Below, piece by piece: positions 28,184-36,274 of a DNA stretch of 64,000 nucleotides (its first letter is position 1; each line of letters begins with the position of its first letter). The stretch is from NCBI GenBank assembly GCA_963812945.1, contig CAWEXD010000008.1, positions 1,116,001 through 1,180,000 of the forward strand. The letters are read 5' to 3'. Source of the DNA: DASRDR01 sp963812945 [NCBI: uncultured Candidatus Rokubacteria bacterium] (GTDB lineage Bacteria > Methylomirabilota > Methylomirabilia > Rokubacteriales). A model generated the notes under the pieces. The model was not told where the DNA came from. It was given only the letters and a program-made list of their open reading frames with translations, and searched no databases. A program made the position numbers and the translations under genes.

Positions 28184-28828
28184 TCAGTCGCGGACGGTCG
28201 GCAGGCCCGACTGGACCCAGCCGGTCATTCCGCCCCACACGTTGACGAGGTCCGTGAACCCCTGGCCGAGGAGCATGCTCGCGACGAGGCTCGAGCGGAC
28301 CCCGCCGGCGCAGGTGATCGCGATCCGGCGATCGCGGGGAAGCTCGCCCAGCCGGGCTCTCACCTGGCGCATCGGGATGTGACGGGCGCCCTCCACGTGG
28401 CCGTCGGCCCATTCGACCGGCTCGCGCACGTCGAGGACCAGCAGATCCCGCTCCTCGGAGAGTCGCTGGGACAGCGCGGCCGGAGTGACCTGGGGCAGGG
28501 TGCCGACCGGCAGACCCGTGGCCCGAGCCGCGTCCGCGCCGGTGAGGTAGCCGGCGACGTCGTCGAGACCCACGCGGGCGAGCGCGGGCACCGCCCGGGC
28601 GATGTCGACGCCGGTCTCGACCAGGAGGACGAGCGTCGCGCCAGCCGGGACGAACCAGGACACTCGCTCCGCGAACTGGGGCCCGTCGACCCACGCGTTG
28701 AGGCTCCCGGCCACGTGGCCGGCTCCGAAGGCGCGAGGATCGCGGCAGTCGACGAGGATGGCGCCCGCCGCGAGGCGGTCGCCGAGATCCTTGGGCTCGA
28801 TGCGGACGGGTGCGGGACGGTGCGACAT
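28184..28828 (-). CDS. Tandem rhodanese-domain protein with one active site
   Basis: 214 residues, two rhodanese domains. The first (about 15-95) keeps the CH2A-like start (ILVDCRDPRAFGAGHVAGSLN), but at the catalytic loop it has VETGVD instead of a cysteine, so it is inactive. The second (about 115-214) has VLDVREPVEWADGHVEGA and the active-site loop TCAGGVRSS. Sulfurtransferase activity is expected from the second domain only. The layout resembles the C-terminal half of metallo-beta-lactamase/rhodanese proteins linked to persulfide oxidation (recollection), but no such N-terminal domain is present here. Confidence 0.85.
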   Translation of the reverse strand: MSHRPAPVRIEPKDLGDRLAAGAILVDCRDPRAFGAGHVAGSLNAWVDGPQFAERVSWFVPAGATLVLLVETGVDIARAVPALARVGLDDVAGYLTGADAARATGLPVGTLPQVTPAALSQRLSEERDLLVLDVREPVEWADGHVEGARHIPMRQVRARLGELPRDRRIAITCAGGVRSSLVASMLLGQGFTDLVNVWGGMTGWVQSGLPTVRD

Positions 28829-28904
28829 CAGGATCCCCCGGTTCTCTTGGATGATGCGGTCGCTCGGCGATGGCAGCGGCGAACGTGAGGCATGCTGGCG
28901 CTGA

Positions 28905-29414
28905 TCATGTGGCCGCCCTGTCCCCGTGGGTGCTGCCGTCCGCCGTGAGCCCGTGGTAGCTGCCATGGAAGTACACGAGGGGCCGCCCCCCGCCGGTCGT
29001 GGCGGCCTCGACCCGGCCGATGAAGATCGTGTGGTCGCCGGCCTCGTACGTGTTCACCACCCGGCACTCGAGGCTGGCCAGGGCGCCGTCGAGGAGCGGC
29101 AGGCCCGTTTCTCCCTCGTGACAGGGCACCCCGTGGAACTTGTCACCGCCGGACTCCGCAAACCGGCGGGAAAGCGTCTCCTGCTCCCGACGGAGCACGT
29201 TGACGGCGAACCAGCCGTGGGCCCGGAAGGCCGGGTGAGCCGTGGCCGCGTGGTCCACGCACACGAGCACCAGGGGAGGGTCGAGGGACACGGAGGTGAA
29301 GGCGCTGGCCGTCAGCCCCGAGGGGCGGCCTTGCTGATCGCGGGTCGTCACGACCGTGACGCCGGCCGCGAAGCAGCGCAGCGCGGTCCGAAACTCCGTC
29401 GGGGTGAGCGCCAT
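28905..29414 (-). CDS. Flavin reductase-like protein
   Basis: 169 residues from ATG 29414. It matches the flavin reductase domain: FAAGVTVVTTRDQQGRPSGL, TASAFTSVSLDPPLVLVCVD, FAVNVLRREQE, then SLECRVVNTYEAGDHTIFIG with the conserved GDH. Such proteins supply reduced FMN to two-component monooxygenases or act as FMN-binding reductases. No monooxygenase large subunit is adjacent. It diverges from the ABC importer genes. The 136-base gap contains the importer promoter. Confidence 0.87.
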   Translation of the reverse strand: MALTPTEFRTALRCFAAGVTVVTTRDQQGRPSGLTASAFTSVSLDPPLVLVCVDHAATAHPAFRAHGWFAVNVLRREQETLSRRFAESGGDKFHGVPCHEGETGLPLLDGALASLECRVVNTYEAGDHTIFIGRVEAATTGGGRPLVYFHGSYHGLTADGSTHGDRAAT

Positions 29415-29450
29415 CGGGCCCGCGATGACCGTACCATGCGCCTTCGCGGC

Positions 29451-29483
29451 TTGACAAGGGTCGGACCATTCTCCTACCTTGTC
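29451..29483 (+). promoter_or_regulatory. Promoter with overlapping inverted repeat before the ABC importer
   Basis: TTGACA (-35, 29451-29456) and TACCTT (29475-29480) lie 18 bases apart. GACAAGG (29453-29459) and CCTTGTC (29477-29483) form a perfect seven-base inverted repeat that spans both elements. A repressor bound there would block RNA polymerase. The gene starts at ATG 29551 after AGGAGG at 29539-29544. Confidence 0.45.
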
Positions 29484-29550
29484 CCTACTCCGCAACGGCG
29501 CGACCTGACGGACCGGTGCGTCACACCCAGCCGAACCTAGGAGGCACGCA

Positions 29551-31175
29551 ATGGAGCACGAAGGGCGAAACTCGGAGACCCGAACCGTCGAGGCGCTGGT
29601 GAGCGCGTTCGAGCAAGGCGCCGTGTCGCGGCGCGAGTTCCTGCGTCGCGCGGGCCTGCTCGGCCTGACCGTCGCGGGCGCGGGGGCCCTGGCCGACGCG
29701 GCGGCGCCGGCGCGCGCGCGGGCGCAGACGACCCAGAAGCGAGAGTTCGTGTTCGCTCAGGGCGGGGACATCTCGAAGTTCGATCCCCACTACTCGACCG
29801 GGCAGAACGACATCCGCATCAGCTTCAACACGTTCGACAACCTGGTGAGCCGGCACCCGGACGACAAGCTCTACCCCGCCCTGGCGACCGAGTGGAAGGC
29901 CACCGGGCCCACGACGTGGGAGTTCAAGCTCCGCCAGGGGGTGAAGTGCCACAACGGAGACCCGTTCACCTCGGCGGACGTGAAGTTCAGCATCGAGCGG
30001 ATTCTACGACCCGACGGCCAAGACTCTGGTGGCGACCGTCTTCCCGCTGGCCTCGCGTCGAGGCGCCGGATCCCTACACGGTGGTGTTCCACACGAAGCA
30101 GCCGGACGCCCTGTTGCCGGCGCGCCTCGCCTTCTACGGCGGCCAGATCATCCCGAAGAAGTACGTGGAGCAGGTGGGCCCGGACACGTTCAACGCGAAG
30201 CCCATCGGCACCGGGCCGATCCGGCTGGTCTCGTGGACCAAGGACGACAAGGCGGTCTTCGACGCGAACCCGGACTACTGGGGCGGCAAGATCGACGTCG
30301 ACCGGGTCGTCCTGCGCTCCATCCCGGAGATTGACGCCGCGGGTGGCCGCACTTCTCAAGGGTGAGCTGGACGCCATCGTGGGTCTGACCGCGGACCACT
30401 GGGACCGGGTGAACCAGAACGCGTCGACCTACGGCAAGAGCGCGCTCTACGGCGGCCTGTACGTCCTGGGTGTGAACTCGAAGGTGCCGCCCCTCAACAA
30501 CCCCCTGGTCAAGCAGGCGATGTCGCTCGCGGTGGACCGCGAGGCCATCGTGAAGGAGCTCTGGCGCGCGCGGGGTATCGTGCCGAACGGCCCGATCGCC
30601 AAGGGCGACAACCACTACGACGCCTCGCTCCCGCCGCTCGCCTACAACCCGGCGGAGGCCAAGGAGCGGCTCAAGAAGGCCGGCTACAAGAACGAGCCGA
30701 TCATCATCGAGACCACGGCCGGGTTCATGGCGAACGACAAGCCCATGTCCGAAGCGATCGCGGCCATGTGGAAGGACATCGGGCTCAACGTGGTCGTCGA
30801 GGTCGTCGAGTCCTCGGTGCGGGCCCAGAAGAACCGGGAGCGGACGTTCAAGGGGCTCTGGTGGTCGGATCCGACCTCGACTCTCGTGACCCCGACGGCA
30901 TGATGTGGCGACTGCTCGCTCCGGGCGGGATCCAGGACTACTGGCGGCATCCGGAGTTCGACGAGCTCGGGCAATGCCGCGCGGCTCTCGCTCGACGAGA
31001 AGTTCCGCGGCGAGGCGTACCGCAAGATGACGAGGATCTTCTTCGAGCACAACCCCTGGATCATCGTGATCCAGCCGTTCGAGGACTACGGGCTGCAGAA
31101 GTACGTGGAGTTCACGCCGAACTCGAACCAGCGTTCGAGATCCGGCGCTTCAACCTGAAGCTGCGGCGCGCCTAG
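29551..31175 (+). pseudogene. ABC peptide/oligopeptide-type substrate-binding protein, multiply frameshifted
   Basis: The N-terminus is intact: a Tat-like leader (SRREFLRRAGLLGL) then KFDPHYSTGQND, LYPALATEWKATG and VKCHNGDPFTSADVKFSIER, as in DppA/OppA family 5 receptors. The homologous reading then jumps frame at about 30003, 30055, 30340, 30880, 30972 and 31128. Conserved blocks (VEAPDPYTVVFHTKQPD; NPDYWGGKIDVDRV; NNPLVKQAMSLAVDREAIVK; YRKMTRIFFEHNPW) stay clean between jumps, ending FEIRRFNLKLRRA at 31175. Six small indels with undamaged codons between suggest sequencing or assembly errors more than decay. If the indels are real, no functional receptor is made. It is the first gene of a dipeptide-type importer with the two permeases downstream. 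No ATPase gene follows. Confidence 0.85.
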
Positions 31176-31191
31176 CGCCGCGACGGCAGCC

Positions 31192-31226
31192 GGCCGGTCC
31201 CGGGGTCTGCCGCTCCGGGACCGGCC
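31192..31226 (+). terminator. Perfect 12-bp hairpin between receptor and permease genes
   Basis: GGCCGGTCCCGG (31192-31203) and CCGGGACCGGCC (31215-31226) pair without mismatch around an 11-base loop, between the receptor stop and the permease start (ATG 31237). There is no T-run. Such hairpins after binding-protein genes commonly stabilise the upstream mRNA or cause partial termination, so receptor exceeds permease. Which applies is not shown. Confidence 0.6.
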
Positions 31227-31236
31227 GTTCTCGTCC

Positions 31237-32161
31237 ATGCGCGGCTTCGGCGGCTTCCTCGCCTACCGGCTCTTTCGGACCCTCGTCGCCCTCTGGCTCG
31301 TCTCGACGGTGGTCTTCGTCGTGATGCGGCTGTCGGGGGACCCGGTCCCGCTCCTGCTGCCGCCCGACGCGCCGATCGCCGAGATGGAGCGCGTCCGGCG
31401 CGACCTCGGGCTCGACCGGCCGATTCCGGTGCAGTACGGCATCTACCTGGGCAACGTCGTCCGCGGCGACTTCGGGCGCTCGATCCACTTCCGGCAGCCG
31501 GCGATGGACGTGGCGCGCTCCTATCTCCGGGCGACGTTCGAGCTGGGCCTGGTGGCGTTCGTCATCGCGGTGGTGGTCGCGTTCCCGATCGGCGTCGTGT
31601 CGGCCGTGCGCCGGAACTCGCTCCTCGACCACGCGACGATGGCGCTGGCGCTCGTCGGGCAGTCCGCGCCGACGTTCTTCATCGGCATCCTGTTCATCCT
31701 GACCCTGTCGCTCCGCCTGGACCTGTTCCCGACCTCGGGACGGGGGGACTGGCGCCATCTGGTGCCTCCCGGCGCTGACCCTCGGCGCCTTCACCATGGC
31801 CTCGATCGCGCGGATCACGCGCTCGGCCGTGCTCGAGGTCCTGCGGGCGGACTTCGTCCGGACCGCCCGGGCCAAGGGCGTGACGGAGCTCTGGGTGGTG
31901 GGGAAGCACACCCTCAGGAACGCGGCGCTGCCGATCCTCACGATCACGGGTCTCCAGTTCGGGACGCTGCTCGGCGGCGCGGTGGTCACGGAGACCGTAT
32001 TCGCCTGGCCGGGGATCGGCCGGCTCGCGATCCAGTCGATCTACAATCGCGACTACCCGGTCGTGCAGTCGACGGTCTTCATCGCGGCGGTGCTCTTCAT
32101 CGCGATCAACCTGGTGCTGGACGTCCTCTACGGCGTCCTCGACCCGCGGGCGCGGGCGTGA
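31237..32161 (+). CDS. ABC peptide-type permease subunit 1 (DppB-like), one frameshift
   Basis: The N-terminal part starts at ATG 31237 with the DppB pattern (VVFVVMRLSGDPVPLLL; MERVRRDLGLDRPIPVQYG). After FPTSGRGDWRHLV the frame is lost at about 31769, where one extra C appears in a GTGCCTCCCG context. The second frame carries on exactly where expected: TMASIARITRSAVLEVLRAD, the EAA-type loop FVRTARAKGVTELWVVGKHTLRNAALP, and the last helices. It ends at TGA 32161. Combined length is about 307 residues, normal for DppB. A sequencing error is the simplest explanation. Staying in the first frame would read straight into the next permease, producing a false 607-residue fusion. Confidence 0.85.
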
Positions 32162-33060
32162 AGGCGGCGGGGGCCGTGCCGGCCGACGCCCTGGTCGTGA
32201 CACTGCCTGCCCCTCCCGCCGCGCGGCGGCGCCTCCCGTGGCCGCTCTACGCCGCCGGCGTGTTCGTCGCGCTGCTCGCGGTGATCGCCATGGCCGCGCC
32301 GCTCCTGGCCCCGCACAACCCCGAGCGCGGCTCGCTCCGGGCGCGGCTCAAGGGGCCCACCCTCGAGGCGCCGGACGGCAAGGCGCATCTCCTCGGCACC
32401 GACCATCTCGGCCGTGACGTGCTGTCCCGCATGGTGTTCGGCACGCGAGTGTCGCTCACGATCGGCTTCGCGGCGGTGGCGGTTGGCGGCGTCGTCGGGG
32501 GGCTGCTCGGGCTCCTCGCCGGGTTTCGGGGCGGGTGGGTGGACGAGATCGTGATGACGGTGGCGGACGCCCAGCTCGCGTTCCCGTTCATCCTGCTCGC
32601 GATCGGGATCATCGCGGTCCTGGGCCCGTCGTTTCCCAACCTGATCATCGTGGTCGGGCTCTCGGGGTGGGTGACCTACGCCCGCGTGCTGAGATCGCAG
32701 GTGCTGTCGCTCCGTCAGCGGGACTTCGTGAGCGCGATCCTCGGCCTGGGCGGGTCGGTGCCGCGCGTGCTCGTCCGGCACATCCTGCCGAACGTCGCGT
32801 CGACCTTCATGGTCATCGCCACGCTCGAGCTGGCGCGGGCGATCGTGCTGGAGGCGACGCTGTCCTTCCTGGGCCTCGGGATCCAGCCGCCGACGCCGTC
32901 CTGGGGCGGGATGATCCACGAGGGGCGCGAGTATCTCGACACGGCCTGGTGGATCTCGGTGTGCCCCGGCGTCCTGCTCATGCTGACCTCGCTCGTCGTC
33001 AGCCGGACCGGGGACGTGCTGCGCGACGTGCTCGACCCGACGCTCCGCGGCGAGTCCTGA
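32158..33060 (+). CDS. ABC peptide-type permease subunit 2 (DppC-like)
   Basis: 300 residues, intact. The GTG start (32158) overlaps the first permease's TGA by four bases. The DppC pattern is present: LLGTDHLGRDVLSRMVFGTRVSL, a hydrophobic core, the EAA loop QRDFVSAILGLGGSVPRVLVRHILPN, and EATLSFLGLGIQPPTPSWG near the C-terminus. It forms the inner-membrane channel with subunit 1. The ATPases are missing locally, so they must be encoded elsewhere or shared. Confidence 0.93.
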   Translation: MKAAGAVPADALVVTLPAPPAARRRLPWPLYAAGVFVALLAVIAMAAPLLAPHNPERGSLRARLKGPTLEAPDGKAHLLGTDHLGRDVLSRMVFGTRVSLTIGFAAVAVGGVVGGLLGLLAGFRGGWVDEIVMTVADAQLAFPFILLAIGIIAVLGPSFPNLIIVVGLSGWVTYARVLRSQVLSLRQRDFVSAILGLGGSVPRVLVRHILPNVASTFMVIATLELARAIVLEATLSFLGLGIQPPTPSWGGMIHEGREYLDTAWWISVCPGVLLMLTSLVVSRTGDVLRDVLDPTLRGES

Positions 33061-33067
33061 GCTGGCG

Positions 33068-33094
33068 CGCCCGGCGATCCTGGTTGCCCGGGCG
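33068..33094. terminator. Candidate bidirectional terminator
   Basis: CGCCCGG (33068-33074) pairs with CCGGGCG (33088-33094) around a 13-base loop, in the 36-base gap between the convergent permease and aminotransferase genes. It is weak, with no T-run. Confidence 0.35.
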
Positions 33095-33096
33095 GG

Positions 33097-34291
33097 TCAG
33101 GCGGCCGACGAGGCGGGAGCGAGCGCGGCGAAGCGCTCGTCCGCAGCGGCGATGGCATCGGCGAGCGCTGCGCGGGCCCGGCCGCCGAGGCTTTCAGCGA
33201 GCGCCGTGAGGGTGCGCACGACCGGTGCCCGGCGGGCGTTGCCGGCCATGGTGCCGATCCGCCAGACCCGGCCGGCGAGGGCGCCGAACGCCCCCATGAT
33301 CTCGATGCCGTGCGCCTCGAGGAGGCGGGCGCGGAAGCGGCGTCGTCGACCGCCTGCGGCACGTCGACGGCGGCCAGCATCGGCATCTTCGCCGGGCCCG
33401 GCGGCGGACCGTAGAGTTCGAGGCCGAGCCTGACGAGGCCCGCGACCATCGCCTCGCCGGCGGCTCGGTGCCGGGCGATCCGGACATCGAGCCCCTCTTC
33501 GAGGACGATCCCCAGCGCCTCGCGGAGACCGTAGACCATCGTCGTCGGCGCCGTGTGGTGGTTCAGGCGCTCGGAGCTCCAGTAGCGATCGAGCTGGGTC
33601 AGATCGAGGTAGTTCGAGCGGATCGGGCTCCGGCGCCGAGCCATCCGGGCGGCGACCGCGTCCGTGTAGGTGACCGGGGCGAGGCCGGACGGACATCCCA
33701 GGCACTTCTGCGTGCCGGCGACCACGACGTCGAGCTGCCAGAGGTCGGTCTCGAGCGGCGCTCCCGCGAACGAGCACACGGCGTCCACGATCACCGGCGT
33801 CCCGCGCGGTGAGCGACGGCGGCGATCTCGCGGACCGGGTTCAGGACGCCGGTCGACGTCTCGGCGTGCACGATCAGCACGGCCGCCGCCGGCCCGGCGC
33901 CCAGGGCCGCCCGACGTCGTCTGGGTCCACCGGCTCGCCCCACGGCGCCCGCAGGACCGCGACCTCGGCGCCCGCGCGGCGTGCGATCTCCTCGAAGAGG
34001 AGGCCGAAGCGGCCGTTCTCGACGACCAGGACCCGCTCCCCGGGCTCGACGAGGCTCGACGACCGCGGCTTCCATGCCCGCTCGGCTCGTTCCCGGGACC
34101 GGGAACGCGCAGCGGTTCCGCGTGCGGAACACCTGCCGGAGACGCTCCTGCGTCTCGCCCATGAGAGCGGTGAACGCGGGGTCGAACTGCCCCACGAGTG
34201 GCGTGGCCATCGCCCGGAGGACCCGCGGGTCCGGATTCGTCGGCCCCGACCCCATGAGCAAGCGGGTCGGGAGCTCGAGATCAGCAGACAT
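33097..34291 (-). pseudogene. Class V PLP aminotransferase (alanine-glyoxylate/serine-pyruvate type), multiply frameshifted
   Basis: Starts at ATG 34291 with LLMGSGPTNPDPRVLRAMA, the class V glyoxylate-type N-terminus. Homologous sequence then changes frame near 34060, 33910, 33800 and 33335. The pieces are GERVLVVENGRFGLLFEEIA, IVHAETSTGVLNPVREIA, VDAVCSFAGAPLETD, the PLP lysine block VAGTQKCLGCPSGLAPV, and GIEIMGAFGALAGRVWRIG, ending at 33097. The family transfers amino groups between alanine or serine and glyoxylate, or acts in ureide catabolism. Total length about 398 residues is normal, so a single intact gene plus four indels is likely. Its start overlaps the AI-2E gene end by 11 bases, suggesting one operon. 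Confidence 0.82.
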
Positions 34292-35441
34292 ACTCCGGGA
34301 TCCGGCCCGCCTGCCGGGCCGTCGGCAGGTGCGGCCGCGCGAGGTTCCGCCGGTGCTCGAGGAGCAGCCGCGCGATCTCCTTCACCACGGTCACCAGGGG
34401 AACGGCCGCCACCATGCCGAGCAGCCCGAGGGTGTGCTCGCCGACGAGGATCGACACGAGCACCAGCATCGGGTGCATGTGGACGCTCCCGCCGATCGTC
34501 ACCGCGGCGACCACGAGGTCGTCGAGGATCCGGATGATGACGAAGACCGCGACGATCCAGCCGATCCGGTTGAAGGGCAGCCCGTTGGCGATCGCCACGA
34601 TGGCCGCCACGCCCACGCTCAGGATCGTCCCGAGGTACGGCAGGGGGTTCACGAGCGCGGTGAAGGCGCCGATCAGCCACGGGTAGGGCGCCCCGACGAG
34701 CCACAGGCCCAGCGTGGCCATCGCGCCGATCACGATGGCGTCGAGCGCGAGGCCCCGGAGATAGCGGCCGATGATCCGGTCGATCTCGCACCACACGGCG
34801 ACGGTCGTCTCGATGTGGGCCGGCCGCAGCCGATCGATCAGGTACGCCACCATGCTCCCACCGTCCCGGAGGAAGAAGAAGGCGAAGACCGGGGTGAGGG
34901 CCACGATGAAGGCGACCAGCCCGGCGTGGGCGAGGAGCTCCTGGGGATCGCCGAGACTCTGCTCGATGAGCGCCAGCAGCCAGCCCTCGTGCCGCGGCTC
35001 CTTCGGGAGAAACCGCTCCACCTGGGGGTAGCTCCGGAGGAGCTCCGCCTGGAGCCCGTCGATGCCGCCTTCGAGCGTGTGGGCGAGACCGGGGAGGTTC
35101 GACCAGAGCGCCGTGACCTCGGCGCGGAAGCGGCGCGCCACGAGGATGAGCAGGGGGACCACGATCAGCACGAAGCCGGCGAACAGTGCGATCACGGCCG
35201 CGGAGCGGCGGACGCCCACGGCTTGAATCCGCACGACCAGGGGGTTCAGGAAGTATGCGAGGAGAGCGGCCAGGGCGATCGGGATCACGAGGCCGTGCAG
35301 GAGGTAGCCGAGGCCGACGACGATCGCGACGATCGCGAGCCACGCCATGGGCGACGGGCCCGGAGCCGGTCCGCGGTGCACGGGCGCCGCGGATAGCGTG
35401 GACGGCGCGGTCGGCTCGGGGACGGGGGGGCCCTCGCTCAC
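34281..35441 (-). CDS. AI-2E transporter family (PerM-like) membrane protein
   Basis: 386 residues from GTG 35441, with about eight membrane helices. Family landmarks are IALAALLAYFLNPLV early, the long periplasmic or cytoplasmic central region, FAFFFLRDGGSMVAYLIDRL, the late GAFTALVNPLPYLGTILS (the G/N/P-rich loop) and VGEHTLGLLGMVAAVPLVTVV. Members export autoinducer-2 or act as Na+/H+ antiporters; the substrate here is unknown. The frame is clean, in contrast to the downstream aminotransferase it overlaps. Confidence 0.87.
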   Translation of the reverse strand: MSEGPPVPEPTAPSTLSAAPVHRGPAPGPSPMAWLAIVAIVVGLGYLLHGLVIPIALAALLAYFLNPLVVRIQAVGVRRSAAVIALFAGFVLIVVPLLILVARRFRAEVTALWSNLPGLAHTLEGGIDGLQAELLRSYPQVERFLPKEPRHEGWLLALIEQSLGDPQELLAHAGLVAFIVALTPVFAFFFLRDGGSMVAYLIDRLRPAHIETTVAVWCEIDRIIGRYLRGLALDAIVIGAMATLGLWLVGAPYPWLIGAFTALVNPLPYLGTILSVGVAAIVAIANGLPFNRIGWIVAVFVIIRILDDLVVAAVTIGGSVHMHPMLVLVSILVGEHTLGLLGMVAAVPLVTVVKEIARLLLEHRRNLARPHLPTARQAGRIPEYVC

Positions 35442-35445
35442 TGGG

Positions 35446-35574
35446 CTACCCTGGCTCCGCGGGGGTTGATCGGACGGCCTTCGGCCTGTGGGCTCACAGG
35501 ACTACCCTTGCTCCGCGGGAGTCGATTCGACGGCCTTTGGACGGCCTTCGGCCTGTGGCGGCCTGTGGGCTCAC
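35446..35574. repeat. Imperfect tandem repeat, two units, in a 158-bp gap
   Basis: Unit one is 35446-35498 and unit two is 35502-35574. Both begin CTACCCT(G/T)GCTCCGCGGG, contain CGACGGCC or GGACGGCC plus TTCGGCCTGTG, and end GTGGGCTCAC. The second is longer because ACGGCCTT(C/T)GG is repeated inside it. GGCCTTCGGCC can form a small hairpin in each. It sits just before the AI-2E gene's start and after the cyclic-nucleotide-binding gene's stop, so it lies in the AI-2E leader. Slippage or a small repetitive element are possible origins. Confidence 0.65.
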
Positions 35575-35599
35575 CTCGGAACCTCCAGCGGTTGTCGGC

Positions 35600-36151
35600 T
35601 CACCGGGCCGCCGGCGGCGCGACGCCGGCGCCGGCCGGTGCTGCCGCGGGCGCCGCGGCCTCGACCTTGGCGCGGGTGACGTTGGCGGCGCGTACGTACC
35701 CCGCCAGGAGCCGCAGAAGGTTCTTCGCCACCACGAGCGCGATCCCCCGGTCTCCGGCCACGAGATCCTCGAAGTGGCTCCGGTAGAGGATCAGCAGCCG
35801 GGTCGGCGTCGTCGCGGCGGCAGTCGCCGAGCGAGGGAGATCGTCGATCAGGGCCAGCTCGCCGAACGCCGTCCCCGGTCCGAAGGTGACGATTCGCTGC
35901 GGGCCCTGCGCGGTCTCGCGCAGGACCTCGACCTCGCCGTCCAGGACGACGAACAGCCCCTTGCCCGGATCGCCCTCCGTGAACACCGCTTCCCCGGGCG
36001 CGTAGGCCTTCTCGAAGAGCTGCACCGCGATGCGCGCAAGGAGGCGGCGGGGGAGCCCGGCGAAGACAGGGGTGCGGCCGAGGATGCCCACGCGGCGCGC
36101 GTGCTCCGCGTCGCGAACCCAGCCGAGCCACCGCGGCAAACGTTCCAGCAT
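35600..36151 (-). CDS. Cyclic-nucleotide-binding-domain protein
   Basis: 183 residues from ATG 36151 (GTG 36160 is an alternative; neither has a strong Shine-Dalgarno). One cNMP-binding beta-barrel covers about 30-145: FEKAYAPGEAVFTEGDPGKG, LFVVLDGEVEVLRE, and the phosphate-binding cassette FGELALIDDLPRSATA with the conserved Glu and Arg that contact the ribose and phosphate. There is no helix-turn-helix, so it is not a CRP-type regulator. The alanine-rich C-terminus looks unstructured. It could be an effector for cAMP made by the receiver-cyclase at 3.6 kb (inference). The 123 bases upstream to the divergent amine oxidase hold no gene. Confidence 0.87.
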   Translation of the reverse strand: MLERLPRWLGWVRDAEHARRVGILGRTPVFAGLPRRLLARIAVQLFEKAYAPGEAVFTEGDPGKGLFVVLDGEVEVLRETAQGPQRIVTFGPGTAFGELALIDDLPRSATAAATTPTRLLILYRSHFEDLVAGDRGIALVVAKNLLRLLAGYVRAANVTRAKVEAAAPAAAPAGAGVAPPAAR

Positions 36152-36274
36152 CGGGCGCACTATAGCAATCCGGGCGCCATTCTGTCATGGAACTCGTGCA
36201 GGCGGCCGCCGCGTCCCGGAAGGCCCGGTCGGCTGGTTCGGCTCGGGCGCCGTGTGCTAGGATGCCGCGAGTCC

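Noticed and set aside
31237-33060. A single 607-residue open frame that looks like a fused permease
   Set aside because: The middle section (about 31769-32157) has no permease character in that frame, while the other frame carries the true C-terminus of permease 1. The fusion is produced by one extra base plus a GTGA overlap.
35186-36274. In-frame extension upstream of the amine oxidase
   Set aside because: The extra 363 codons are Arg/Gly-rich, cross the cyclic-nucleotide-binding and AI-2E genes on the other strand, and have no domain.
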